A stretch of DNA of 64,000 nt from Micromonospora sp. WMMD1128 (GTDB lineage: Bacteria; Actinomycetota; Actinomycetes; Mycobacteriales; Micromonosporaceae): positions 4,862,001 through 4,926,000 of the forward strand of contig NZ_CP114902.1 of assembly GCF_027497235.1 (NCBI RefSeq), written 5' to 3'. Shown here piece by piece: positions 37,622 through 47,004 of this stretch. Position 1 is the stretch's first letter, and each line of letters starts with the position of its first letter. Made by a program: the position numbers and the translations under genes. The notes beneath the pieces are model-generated. The model searched no databases, was not told the origin of the DNA, and saw only the letters and a program-made list of their open reading frames with translations.

Positions 37622-38152
37622 ATGACCTGGACCGCACCCGACGTTGACCGCCGCCACGAACCCTTCATCGCCGACGAGCGCGCCATGCTGCAAGGGTGGC
37701 TGGACACCCACCGCGACACGCTGCGGCACAAGTGTGCCGGGCTGACCGCCGAGCAACTGCGCACCCGCAGCGTGGAGCCGTCCGGGCTGACCCTGCTCGG
37801 GCTGGTGCGGCACATGGCCGACGTGGAGCGCTGGTGGTTCCGCGTCCGCGCGGCCGGCCAGGAGCTGCCCGACATGTACGACTACGACAAGGACCCGGAC
37901 GCCGACCTCAACGACATCGCCGACGCCGACCCGGCCCAGGCGTTCGCCACCCTGGTCGAGGAGATCGAGGCGGCCGACCGGGCAGTGGCCGACCTTCCGC
38001 TTGAGCACACGTTCCCGCACACCCGGCGCGACGGAGGCACCCGTGAGATCAGCCTGCGCTGGGTCTACGTGCACATGATCGAGGAGTACGCCCGGCACAA
38101 CGGCCACGCCGACCTGATCCGGGAACGCATCGACGGCGTCACCGGCTCCTGA
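37622..38152 (+). CDS. DinB / DUF664 family protein
   Basis: 176 residues from ATG 37622 (MTWTAPDVDRRHEPFIADER). Four-helix metal-binding fold with His ligands in LLGLVRHMADVERWW and HMIEEYARHNGHADL. Many actinobacterial members are mycothiol-dependent transferases. An upstream extension to 37589 would read through the 52-bp repeat and is rejected. Confidence 0.9.
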   Translation: MTWTAPDVDRRHEPFIADERAMLQGWLDTHRDTLRHKCAGLTAEQLRTRSVEPSGLTLLGLVRHMADVERWWFRVRAAGQELPDMYDYDKDPDADLNDIADADPAQAFATLVEEIEAADRAVADLPLEHTFPHTRRDGGTREISLRWVYVHMIEEYARHNGHADLIRERIDGVTGS

Positions 38153-38259
38153 TCCGCCCCACCTGACCCGCCGGCGGCCGGGGTGTGACCACGGACCGCC
38201 AGGTCGGCGCGTACCCACCACTGTGCACGCAAGGTCACCGCCGGTTGGCGGGCGGCTGA

Positions 38260-38265
38260 TAATCT
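38260..38265 (+). promoter_or_regulatory. -10 box (TAATCT) of the caspase operon, leaderless
   Basis: TAATCT precedes ATG 38273 by 7 nt, in the A/T-richest patch of the neighbourhood. No Shine-Dalgarno sequence is visible. This would be the only promoter for the three coupled genes 38273-42602. Confidence 0.6.
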
Positions 38266-38272
38266 TCGATTA

Positions 38273-38656
38273 ATGGACACAGTGGTGAGTCGGTTCGTCA
38301 CCTTCGACGACGACAACGACTCGACCGAGGAAGCCACCCGCCGCCTGCACCGGGAGTTGCACCAGCTCGACGGCGTCAGTTCGGTCCACCCGGCGACGTC
38401 GACCGCGGTCGCGCCGGACGGCGCCCGGGGCGGCGAACTCGTCGAGCTGGGCACGCTGCTCGCCGCCCTGACCGCCCAGGCGGACCTCGTCGTCGAAGTG
38501 CTCCGTGTCGTCGGGGACTGGCAGCGGCGGCGCGGTCGCGGCCGGGTCGAGGTGCGCATCGGCGACAACGAGCTGGTCCTGGAGAACGCCACCCCCGACG
38601 AGCAGCGCCGGCTGATCGCGGCGTTCATCGACCGGGTGTTCCCACCGGAACGATGA
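38273..38656 (+). CDS. EACC1-like effector-associated small protein
   Basis: 127 residues. The middle and end (GGELVELGTLLAALTAQADL, VVGDWQRRRGRGRVEVRIGD, then an LVLENATPDEQRRLIAAFID-like end) resemble the 'effector-associated constant component 1' family that others have described beside caspases and other effectors in actinobacterial conflict systems. The assignment rests on remembered pattern, not a search. No catalytic residues or membrane segments. Its stop overlaps the caspase start by 4 nt, implying a stoichiometric partner or regulator. Confidence 0.7.
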   Translation: MDTVVSRFVTFDDDNDSTEEATRRLHRELHQLDGVSSVHPATSTAVAPDGARGGELVELGTLLAALTAQADLVVEVLRVVGDWQRRRGRGRVEVRIGDNELVLENATPDEQRRLIAAFIDRVFPPER

Positions 38657-41211
38657 GACGCGCGCTGATCATCGCGAACGAGGCGTACACGGATCCTCAC
38701 TTCGCTTCCCTCCCCGGCGCCGTGGCGGACGCGGACTCCCTCCGCGAGGTGCTGGAGAACGCGGCCATCGGCGCCTTCGACGACGTTCGCGTGTCACGTA
38801 ACCGCACCGTCCACGACATCGGCCGGGCCGTCGCCGTCTTCTTCCACAAAGCCAAGCCCGACGACCTGCTGCTCCTGCACGTCTCGGCGCACGGGCTGAA
38901 GGACGCCCGCGGTGACCTGTTCTTCGCCGCACGCGACTCGGAACACGACAGCCACCTGATCCGGGCGACCGCGTTGTCGGCCGCCGACATCCGGCACCAG
39001 ATGGCGGACAGCCGGGCGAAGCAGATCGTCGTGCTGCTCGACTGCTGCTACAGCGGCGCCTTCGCCCACGACGCACGCGCCCGGGGCGCACGCGCCACCG
39101 ACCTGACCGTGCCGTTTCAGGCGCGCGGCCACGTGGTGATCACTGCCTGCGCGGGCACCGAGCTCAGCTTCGAGCGGGACGGGCAGGGCGTGTTCACCCG
39201 GGCGGTGGTCGAGGGGCTGCGCACCGGCCGGGCCGACCGCAACGGCGACGGGGTCATCGACACCGACGAACTGCACCAGTACGTCACCGACCGGGTCGCT
39301 GAGGCGCGCACCCGGCAGCGGCCCACGCTCTCGGTCTACCGGAAGGAGGGGGTGATCCGGGTGGCGTGGGCGGGTCGGGTGCCGCCGCCCCCACCGCCGG
39401 GCCGCCGACCCGGGCTGCTCGCACGCCTGGCCGCCGTGGTGACGGGCCGCCGCGGCTCGCTGCCACGCCGGCTCGTGGTGCCGGCCCTCGCGCTCTGGGC
39501 GCTCCTCTGCGGCGCCGTCGGCCACGCCGGCCCGGTCGGGGCCGCCGAAGCCGGCTGCTTCCAACCGCCGATGGTACGGGTGGCCACCTCGGCCACGAGC
39601 CTCGATTCCTACCGTGAGGTGGCGGACGCGTTCGAGCAGTGGTCGGCACGGCAGCACCGGGGCTGCCCGCTGGCCCGGCTCTACCTCTATCCCGCGGCGG
39701 CCGACGACGTGCGGGCCGGCGTCGGCGCCAACTGGACCCCGCCCGGCCAGCCGGGTCACTCCTACCTTGAGGACGTCGGGCCGCACCCGGACCTGTGGCT
39801 GCCGGAATCGAAGAACGACGTGGACCGGCTGGGTCAGGTCGATGCGAACCTGATCGAGGACACCGACGAGATCGCCGCGTCGCCGGTGGTGCTCGGCGTA
39901 CCGCAGGCTCAGGTCGCTGCCGGTGGCGCCGTCGACGGCGATCGCCGGATGGGTAGAACCTGGTCGGAGCTGTTCCACCGCTTCGCCGGTGGCAGCGGCG
40001 TGGTACGCGGAGATCCGGCCGTGTCGGCACCCGCCCGCCTGGCCACCCACGCGCTCTACGGCGGTGAGCGGAAGCTGGCGTCCCCGTCGGCGGCCCGGCA
40101 GGACGTCGAACTGTGGGTGGACCGGGCGCTGGACTCCGGCGCGTACCCGATCGGTGACGACCTGGCCGTGCTCTGCCGGCAGCGAATCCGGGCGGTGGCC
40201 GCCCCGGTCGCCACCGCGGGGGTCGACGCACCGGCCGTGATCCTCACCGAGCAGGATCTGGTGCGCTACAACCAGGGCCGGCCGTTGGGCGCCGGTTGCC
40301 CGGCCCAGCAGACGCCGCCGGCGCCCGAACGGTTGCAGGCGTTCTATCCGTCCGACTCACACGTGCTCTTCCGCACGGTCACCCGGCTCCACTGGCCGGA
40401 CGCGGTGCAGAGCCCCGCCGTCCGGGCCGGGGCGTCGAGCTTCGCCCGGTGGCTGTCCGACGAGGAGGAGGGCCAACAGGCGCTGCTCCGGGTCGGCCTG
40501 CGTCCGCTGGGCGTGTCCGCCAACACGCCCCTGGACCGCACCCACGGCGCGATGTTCGACTGGCCCTTCGGCAAGGTTCGGGACCTGAGCGAGCTCAACG
40601 CCGGCGAGCAGGACCGGGTGCGGGAGGTCTACCGGCGCGCGCACCGGCCGGGGCGAGTGCTTGTCGCGCTGGACGCGTCCGGCTCGATGCGCGAGCCGAG
40701 CGAGGACCGACGCCGCAGCCGGTTCCGGGTGGCCGTGGACGGGGTCGAACGGTCGCTGGAGCGGGTCGGCGAACGGGACGAGTTCGGCCTCCTGACCTTC
40801 TCCACCGTGGCCGCCAACGCCCGGCAGATCGTGCCGATCGGTCCGAAGAAGGCTGCGGGCGCCGGCAGCCTGGGTGCCGAGGTCGCGCGGATCCGGCCCG
40901 CCGGCGACACCCCGCTGCACCGGGCCATCCAGCAGGGTGCGGCCCAACTCCGGGACGGCGGCGGCGAGGCGTTGCGCGCGCTCGTGGTGGTCACCGACGG
41001 CAGGGACACCAGCGGACAGCGAGCGCCCACCCTGGCGGAACTCTCCGGCGTGCGGCTCTACGTCCTCGCGGTGGCGGACGCGACCTGCGCCCGCTCGCCG
41101 CTCGACCGCCTCGCGCAGGGCACCGGCGGGGACTGCTACGACACCCGGACCGACCGCCTCGACGCGACGCTTGACGGGTTGTTCATCGCGCTGTGGAAGG
41201 GAGTGGACTGA
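38653..41211 (+). CDS. Caspase-like protease / membrane anchor / substrate-binding / VWA fusion
   Basis: 852 residues. (1) Residues 1-235: peptidase C14 (caspase/metacaspase) domain with catalytic His80 (HVSAHGLKD) and Cys132 (LLDCCYSGAF), plus an EF-hand-like loop at 195-206 (DRNGDGVIDTDE). (2) A PPPPPP linker and basic stretch, then one membrane helix at about 272-293. (3) Residues 300-655: substrate-binding-protein-like module with PVVLGVP and TRLHWPDAV segments. (4) Residues 667-850: VWA domain with an intact MIDAS (D674-x-S676-x-S678, T753, D782). Topology predicts the protease inside and the binding and VWA modules outside. It overlaps its neighbours by 4 and 1 nt. Probably a sensor-effector protein; targets unknown. 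Confidence 0.85.
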   Translation: MRRALIIANEAYTDPHFASLPGAVADADSLREVLENAAIGAFDDVRVSRNRTVHDIGRAVAVFFHKAKPDDLLLLHVSAHGLKDARGDLFFAARDSEHDSHLIRATALSAADIRHQMADSRAKQIVVLLDCCYSGAFAHDARARGARATDLTVPFQARGHVVITACAGTELSFERDGQGVFTRAVVEGLRTGRADRNGDGVIDTDELHQYVTDRVAEARTRQRPTLSVYRKEGVIRVAWAGRVPPPPPPGRRPGLLARLAAVVTGRRGSLPRRLVVPALALWALLCGAVGHAGPVGAAEAGCFQPPMVRVATSATSLDSYREVADAFEQWSARQHRGCPLARLYLYPAAADDVRAGVGANWTPPGQPGHSYLEDVGPHPDLWLPESKNDVDRLGQVDANLIEDTDEIAASPVVLGVPQAQVAAGGAVDGDRRMGRTWSELFHRFAGGSGVVRGDPAVSAPARLATHALYGGERKLASPSAARQDVELWVDRALDSGAYPIGDDLAVLCRQRIRAVAAPVATAGVDAPAVILTEQDLVRYNQGRPLGAGCPAQQTPPAPERLQAFYPSDSHVLFRTVTRLHWPDAVQSPAVRAGASSFARWLSDEEEGQQALLRVGLRPLGVSANTPLDRTHGAMFDWPFGKVRDLSELNAGEQDRVREVYRRAHRPGRVLVALDASGSMREPSEDRRRSRFRVAVDGVERSLERVGERDEFGLLTFSTVAANARQIVPIGPKKAAGAGSLGAEVARIRPAGDTPLHRAIQQGAAQLRDGGGEALRALVVVTDGRDTSGQRAPTLAELSGVRLYVLAVADATCARSPLDRLAQGTGGDCYDTRTDRLDATLDGLFIALWKGVD

Positions 41212-42602
41212 TGCCACGGACGCCGAGCACCGGCTCGACGCCACGGAACGACCGGCGACGCTGGTGGTGGGCGTTCGGGCTCGGGTTGATGAGCGGCGCG
41301 CTGGTGGCCGCGCTGACGTCCGTCCTGGTCTGGCGGGTCGCCGGGCCCAGGAGCCCGGAGCCGGGTGACCTGCTGATCCTCACCGGTCGAGACGACAGCG
41401 AGGGCCAGCAGCGGCAGTTCCTCATCGACCTCTGGAACACGGCGAACCCCGGCAACCAGGCCAAGATGATCTCCCTGTCCGAGACGGCGGACGCCCAGTA
41501 CGCCGAGATGGTCAACCGTGGCGAGAAGAACGGGAAGGACGACGGCACGGAAATCGACGTGTTCAATCTCGACGTCACCTGGACCGCGGCGTTCGCCGAG
41601 AAGGACCTCCTGCGCCCGATCGACGAGGGCGGGCTGGCCGACCGGCCGGACGAGGTGTTCCTCAAGCAGCCGCTGCGCACCTGCCGCTACCGGGACCGGC
41701 TGTGGGCGTTGCCGTTCAACACCGACGCCGGGCTGCTCTACTACCGCAAGGACCTCGGGCTGAAACCCCCGTTCGACTGGCCGGAGATCGAGGCCGAGTC
41801 GGCCCGGCTGCTCCCGAGGACGCCCGGGCTCACCGCCGGCTACGCCGGCCAGCTCGGCGACTACGAGGGGTTGACCGTCAACGCGTTGGAGGCCCTCTGG
41901 GCGCACGGCGGCGACCTGCGCGTCGACGACCAGGGGAACGCCTCGATCGACCCCAAGCGGCTGGCCGCCGCGCTGAAGCCGCTCACCCCGTCCGACGCCG
42001 GGCCGTCCGTGGCGTTCGGCGAGGAGCGCGGGCAGCAGACCGAGGAACAGAGCCGGCAGACGTTCGCGGACGGGCATGTCGCGTTCATGCGCAACTGGCC
42101 GGTCGCGTACCGCAGGTTGACAGGTGACGACGCGACGTCGGGACCGTCGCCGGCCGCCTCGAAGGACACGACGGCGATGACGGAGGCGGCGAAGAAGGTC
42201 GGCGTCGCGGCCCTGCCCGGGCCGAGCGTGCTGGGTGGCCAGAACCTGGCGATCGCCCGGCAGACCGGACAGCCCCGGGCGGCCCAGTTGCTGATCGAAT
42301 ATCTCACCGGGGAGCAGAGCCAGCGGACGCTCTTCGAGAAGGGCGGCTTCGCCGCGACCCGGGCCGTCGTCTACGAGGACGTGGACATCCAGAACGAGTA
42401 CCCGTACCTTCCGCTGTTGCTGGAAGCGATCAAGACCGCCCGGCTCCGGCCGGTCTCGCCGCAGTACGTCAACTTCAGCCGGGTGCTGCGCGGCTATGTC
42501 GGAACGGTGCTCGACGGGAAAGGCAGCCTCCCGGACGACCTGGCCCAACGACTCACCGACGCCCTGCACGGCAAAACGCCGCCCAGCCCCGCCCCGGACT
42601 GA
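41211..42602 (+). CDS. Membrane-anchored extracellular solute-binding protein
   Basis: 463 residues from ATG 41211, overlapping the caspase stop by 1 nt. A basic start and one membrane helix (about 19-41, with no lipobox or clear cleavage site) precede a family-1-like sugar-binding fold: LWALPFNTDAGLLYYRKDLG, FADGHVAFMRNWPVAYR and AAQLLIEYLTGEQSQRTLFE. No permease or ATPase is nearby, so it is an orphan binding protein more likely to sense than to feed a transporter. It may pair with the binding module of the caspase fusion. Confidence 0.88.
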   Translation: MPRTPSTGSTPRNDRRRWWWAFGLGLMSGALVAALTSVLVWRVAGPRSPEPGDLLILTGRDDSEGQQRQFLIDLWNTANPGNQAKMISLSETADAQYAEMVNRGEKNGKDDGTEIDVFNLDVTWTAAFAEKDLLRPIDEGGLADRPDEVFLKQPLRTCRYRDRLWALPFNTDAGLLYYRKDLGLKPPFDWPEIEAESARLLPRTPGLTAGYAGQLGDYEGLTVNALEALWAHGGDLRVDDQGNASIDPKRLAAALKPLTPSDAGPSVAFGEERGQQTEEQSRQTFADGHVAFMRNWPVAYRRLTGDDATSGPSPAASKDTTAMTEAAKKVGVAALPGPSVLGGQNLAIARQTGQPRAAQLLIEYLTGEQSQRTLFEKGGFAATRAVVYEDVDIQNEYPYLPLLLEAIKTARLRPVSPQYVNFSRVLRGYVGTVLDGKGSLPDDLAQRLTDALHGKTPPSPAPD

Positions 42603-42617
42603 GGCGCGGCCACCGGC

Positions 42618-43238
42618 TCAGTACGCCAGCGCGGCCCGCAGATAGCGCAGGTCGGCCGGCCCGCTCCACCGGTGTGCGGAGAGGCCGGCGACGCGGGCGC
42701 CGGCCACCGCGCGGTCCTCGTCGTCGACGAAGAGCACCCGGGCCGGCGGGGTGTCGAGCGCCGCGCAGGCGACCTGGAAGTATTCCTTCGCCGGCTTGTG
42801 CACGCCGACGGCGGAGGAGTTGACCACCACGTCCAGCTCGTCGGTCAGGCCCAGCCCGGCCAGGTCGGCGTCGAGCAGGTCGGTGGCGTTGGTGCCCAGC
42901 CCGACCCGGATGCCGGCGGCCCGCGCCTCACGGACGAACGCGAGCACGTCCGGGTCGACCTCGCCGCGGTAGCGCTGCCACTGGTCGACCGCGGCGCGGG
43001 CCCGGGCCGGGTCGCCGACCGACGGGGTCAGCGCGTCGGCCACGCTCGCCATCCACGCGGCGTGGCTCATCTGCCCGACGAGCACCGGCTGGAGCAGCCC
43101 CCAGGACATCGCGATCTCACCGAGGACGCCCTCGGTCAACCCGTACTCCCGCTCGACGCCGGCGGCCACCGCCGGGTCCCAGCGGCGCAGCACGCCGTCG
43201 AAGTCCACCAGGAGCGCCGTGGCGCGTTCCCGACTCAC
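42618..43238 (-). CDS. HAD superfamily hydrolase
   Basis: 206 residues. Nucleophile motif LLVDFDGVLRRWDP, then GLGTNATDLLD (motif II), a conserved Lys in VHKPAKEYFQ and LFVDDEDRAV (motif IV). A small helical cap places it in subfamily IA. Phosphatase of unknown substrate. It overlaps the smc stop by 4 nt and converges on the caspase operon with a 15-nt gap. Confidence 0.9.
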   Translation of the reverse strand: MSRERATALLVDFDGVLRRWDPAVAAGVEREYGLTEGVLGEIAMSWGLLQPVLVGQMSHAAWMASVADALTPSVGDPARARAAVDQWQRYRGEVDPDVLAFVREARAAGIRVGLGTNATDLLDADLAGLGLTDELDVVVNSSAVGVHKPAKEYFQVACAALDTPPARVLFVDDEDRAVAGARVAGLSAHRWSGPADLRYLRAALAY

Positions 43239-46200
43239 TCGTCTGTCTCCTGCCCGTCGTCCTCGGCCCGGTTGAGCCGCTGGCTGATCACCTGCGTGAC
43301 GCCGCTGCGCATGGTCACGCCGTAGAGCGCGTCGGCGATCTCCATGGTCCGCTTCTGGTGCGTGATCACGATCAGCTGGCTCTTCTCCCGCAACTGTGCC
43401 AGCAGGGTGATCAGGCGGCCCAGGTTCACGTCGTCGAGCGCCGCCTCCACCTCGTCCATGATGTAGAACGGGCTGGGCCGGGCGCGGAAGATCGCCACCA
43501 GCATGGCCACCGCGGTCAGCGACCGCTCGCCGCCGGAGAGCAGCGAGAGCCGCTTGATCTTCTTGCCCGGCGGCCGGGCCTCGACCTCGACGCCTGTGGT
43601 GAGCAGGTCCTCCGGTTCGGTGAGCACGAGCCGGCCCTCCCCGCCGGGAAAGAGCACGGTGAAGACCTGCTCGAACTCCCGCGCCGTGTCCTCGAACGCG
43701 CTGGCGAAGACCTCCAGGATCCGCTCGTCCACGTCCTTGACCACGGTGAGCAGGTCCCGCCGGGTGGCCTTCAGGTCTTCCAACTGCTCGGAGAGGAACT
43801 TGAAGCGCTCCTCAAGCGCGGCGAACTCCTCGAGCGCGAGCGGGTTCACCTTGCCGAGCAGGGCCAGCTCCCGCTCCGCCTTGGCGGCCCGCTTCTCCTG
43901 CACCGGCCGTTCGTAGCGGACCGGCTCGGGCACCGGACGGCCGTCGGACTCGGCGAGCGCGACGTCCGCGTCGGTGGGCGGGACGAGCTGGTCCGGGCCG
44001 TACTCGGCGACGAGCGTGGCCACGTCCAGGCCGAAGTCCTCGGCGGCCTTGGCCTCCAACTGCTCGATGCGCAGCCGCTGCTCGGCGCGGGCCACCTCGT
44101 CCCGGTGGACCTGGCTGGTGAGCCGTTCCAGCTCGGCGGCGAGTCGCTTGGCCGCGCCGCGTACCTCGGACAGCTCGGCCTCGCGGGCGGCGCGCTCGCG
44201 GGCCACCGCGTCGCGGTGCTCCTCGGCCCGGGCGATCGAGACGGTGAGCCGGGTGAGCGCCTCCCGGGCGCCGCCGACCACGGCGCGCGCGATCTGGGCG
44301 CCGCGGGTGCGGGCCGCGCGCCGGGCCGCCGCGCGTTCCCGCGCGGCCCGCTCCGCGGTCGCCTGCCGGGCCAGCGAGTCGGCCCGGCCGGCGATCGACG
44401 CCACCCGTTCCTCGGCGGTACGCACCGCGAGCCGGACCTCCATCTCGTTCTGCCGGGCCGGCGGCACCATGGCGGCGAGCTGGTCGCGTTCCTCGGTGGA
44501 CGGTTCGGCGTCGATCGGGGTGACCTCGGCCAGCCGCAGCCGTTCCTCCAACTCGGCGAGCGCCTCCAGGTCACGGGCCCGGGCCGCCTCGGCGCGGGCC
44601 CGGGACTCGCCGAGCCGGTCGGTCTCCGCCCGGGCCGACCGGGCCGCCGCGCCCAGTTCGGCGAGGCGGCGGGCGGCGGCGTTGCGGTGGCTCTCGGCCT
44701 CCCGCTTGGCGGCGGCGGCGTGCTGCACCGCCTCCTTGGCACTCGTCACCTCGGCCCGTGCCTCGGCCAGTTGCTCGCGCAGCTCGGCGGCGGCGTGCTC
44801 GGCGGTGGCCCGGTTGGTCCGGGCCTCCTCGACCGCGGCCTGCACCTCGATGAAGCTGGGCGCCCTGGTCGATCCGCCGGCCGCCGCGTACGCACCGACC
44901 ACGTCACCGTCCGGGGTGACGGCGCGCAGTTCCGGGTTCACGGCGACCAGCTCGGCCGCGGCGGCGAGATCGTCGACGAGCGCCACGTCGCGCAGCGCGC
45001 GGTGCACGGCGGGACGGATATCGGCGGCGCACTCCACCAGGTCCGGCGCCCACCGGGCGCTCTCCGGCAGCTTCGGTCGCAGCGCGTCGGCGGAACCGTC
45101 CATGCCCGGCCCGGCGGGGCTGCCGACAAGCAGCCCGGCCCGCCCGGCATCGGTGATCTTGAGCAGTCGCATCGCCTCGACCGCCTCGTCCACGCCGGTG
45201 ACCGCCACCGCGTCGGCGAGCCCGCCCAACGCGGCGGCGAGTGCCGCCTCGTCGCCGGGGGCGACGGTGAGCAGACCGGCGAGGCTGCCGAGCAGGCCGG
45301 GCACCTGGTCGGCGCGGGACAGCAGCGCGCCCGCGCCGTCCTTGCGGCGCAGGCCCATGGCGAGCGCCTCCTCGCGGGCCTTCCAGGTGGCGGCGTCCTT
45401 CTCGGCGGCGCGCTCGCCGTCGGTCAGGCTGCGTACCGCCGCCTGGGCCTGCTCGTGCACGGCCACCGCCTCGGCGTGCCGGGCGTCCAGGTCGGCGTTG
45501 TCCCGGTCGGCCTCGGTGGACTGCTCGGCCACCGCGTCCAGGTCGGCCTGCGCCTTGTCGGCGCGACCGAGTGCGTCGGTGTGCGCGGCGGCGAGCCGTT
45601 CGATCTCCTCGCCCGCGCTCGTGGTGCGGGCCCGGGCGGAGTTGACCTGGCCGGTCAGCCGGGCCAGCCCTTCGCGCCGGTCGGCGATGGCCTTGGCGGC
45701 CGTCACCAGCTCCCGCTCCGCGGCGGCGAGCTGCCGTTCCAGCTCCTGCCGGTGCTCGACCGCCTCGGCGAGCCGGACCTGGTCCTCGGTGAGCGCGGCG
45801 CGCAGTTCCTCCTCCTGCTCGCGGACCCGCCGCGACTCCGCCTCCAACTGCTCGGGGTCACGGCCGGGGCGTTCGTCGTCGCCGGTGGCGCTGAGGTGGC
45901 GCAGCCGCTCGCGGGCGAGCTGCTCGATGGAGCGGAACCGTTCCTGCAACGCGGAGAGGCGGTACCAGGTGTCCTGCGCCGCCGCGAGCAGCGGCGCGTC
46001 CTCGGCCAGGGCCGCCTCCAACTCGCCGAGGCGACCCTGGTCCTCGCCGTGCTCACCTTCGATCTGCTCGCGCCGGTCGCGCAGCGCGGTCTCGTCGGCG
46101 ATCTCCTTGTCCAACGTGGTCCGCAGCGTGTGCAGGTCGTCGGCGAGCAGCCGGAGCCGGGCGTCGCGCAGGTTGGCCTGGATGGCGGCGGCGCGCCGGG

Positions 46201-46834
46201 CCACCTCGGCCTGCCGGCCCAGCGGCTTGAGCTGGCGGCGCAGCTCGGCGGTCAGGTCGGTGAGGCGATTGAGGTTGACCTGCATCGCGTCGAGTTTCCG
46301 CAGCGCCTTCTCCTTGCGCTTGCGGTGCTTCAGGACGCCCGCCGCCTCCTCGATGAACGACCGCCGGTCCTCCGGCTTGGCGTGCAGCATGCCGTCGAGC
46401 CGGCCCTGCCCGACGATGATGTGCATCTCCCGGCCGATGCCCGAGTCGGAGAGCAGCTCTTGGATGTCGAGCAGGCGGCAGGAGTCGCCGTTGATCTCGT
46501 ACTCGCTCTCGCCGGAGCGGAACATCCGGCGGGTGATGGAGACCTCGGTGTACTCGATCGGCAGCGCGCCGTCGGTGTTGTCGATGGTGAGGGTGACCTC
46601 GGCCCGGCCCAGCGGCGCCCGCCCGGCGGTGCCGGCGAAGATGACGTCCTCCATCTTGCCGCCGCGCAGCGCCTTGGCGCCCTGCTCGCCGAGCACCCAG
46701 GCGATGGCGTCGACGACGTTCGACTTGCCGGAGCCGTTCGGGCCCACCACGCAGGTGATCCCGGGCTCCAGCTTCAGCGTCGTGGCGGAGGCGAAGGACT
46801 TGAAGCCCTTGACCGTCAGGCTCTTGAGATGCAC
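43235..46834 (-). CDS. smc: Chromosome segregation ATPase SMC
   Basis: 1199 residues. Walker A GPNGSGKSNVVDA at about 31-43, long coiled-coil arms rich in Ala/Glu/Arg, a hinge at about 500-660, the signature LLSGGERSLTAVAMLVA and Walker B FYIMDEVEAALDD near the C-terminus. Forms the DNA-organising condensin with ScpA and ScpB, encoded elsewhere. Long open frames on the opposite strand are artefacts. Confidence 0.97.
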   Translation of the reverse strand: MHLKSLTVKGFKSFASATTLKLEPGITCVVGPNGSGKSNVVDAIAWVLGEQGAKALRGGKMEDVIFAGTAGRAPLGRAEVTLTIDNTDGALPIEYTEVSITRRMFRSGESEYEINGDSCRLLDIQELLSDSGIGREMHIIVGQGRLDGMLHAKPEDRRSFIEEAAGVLKHRKRKEKALRKLDAMQVNLNRLTDLTAELRRQLKPLGRQAEVARRAAAIQANLRDARLRLLADDLHTLRTTLDKEIADETALRDRREQIEGEHGEDQGRLGELEAALAEDAPLLAAAQDTWYRLSALQERFRSIEQLARERLRHLSATGDDERPGRDPEQLEAESRRVREQEEELRAALTEDQVRLAEAVEHRQELERQLAAAERELVTAAKAIADRREGLARLTGQVNSARARTTSAGEEIERLAAAHTDALGRADKAQADLDAVAEQSTEADRDNADLDARHAEAVAVHEQAQAAVRSLTDGERAAEKDAATWKAREEALAMGLRRKDGAGALLSRADQVPGLLGSLAGLLTVAPGDEAALAAALGGLADAVAVTGVDEAVEAMRLLKITDAGRAGLLVGSPAGPGMDGSADALRPKLPESARWAPDLVECAADIRPAVHRALRDVALVDDLAAAAELVAVNPELRAVTPDGDVVGAYAAAGGSTRAPSFIEVQAAVEEARTNRATAEHAAAELREQLAEARAEVTSAKEAVQHAAAAKREAESHRNAAARRLAELGAAARSARAETDRLGESRARAEAARARDLEALAELEERLRLAEVTPIDAEPSTEERDQLAAMVPPARQNEMEVRLAVRTAEERVASIAGRADSLARQATAERAARERAAARRAARTRGAQIARAVVGGAREALTRLTVSIARAEEHRDAVARERAAREAELSEVRGAAKRLAAELERLTSQVHRDEVARAEQRLRIEQLEAKAAEDFGLDVATLVAEYGPDQLVPPTDADVALAESDGRPVPEPVRYERPVQEKRAAKAERELALLGKVNPLALEEFAALEERFKFLSEQLEDLKATRRDLLTVVKDVDERILEVFASAFEDTAREFEQVFTVLFPGGEGRLVLTEPEDLLTTGVEVEARPPGKKIKRLSLLSGGERSLTAVAMLVAIFRARPSPFYIMDEVEAALDDVNLGRLITLLAQLREKSQLIVITHQKRTMEIADALYGVTMRSGVTQVISQRLNRAEDDGQETDE

Positions 46835-47004
46835 CTTCTCGATCCTCGTCCGGTGGCCGCCGTACCGTCGCCGGCTGCGCGGACCTGGTGAACCCGCAGA
46901 CTAACCCGGGACCGGGACCCCGGCGGCACGCGACCCACCCGGCCTGCGTCGCGCACCGCCGCCGTCGCTTGCCGAAATCGCAAGATCACAATTCCGGGCG
47001 CAAT

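Noticed and set aside
43358..46891. A very long open frame (over 1100 codons) on the plus strand
   Set aside because: It lies opposite smc; its codon bias and low-complexity Gly/Leu/Val/Arg composition are those of a GC-rich shadow frame.
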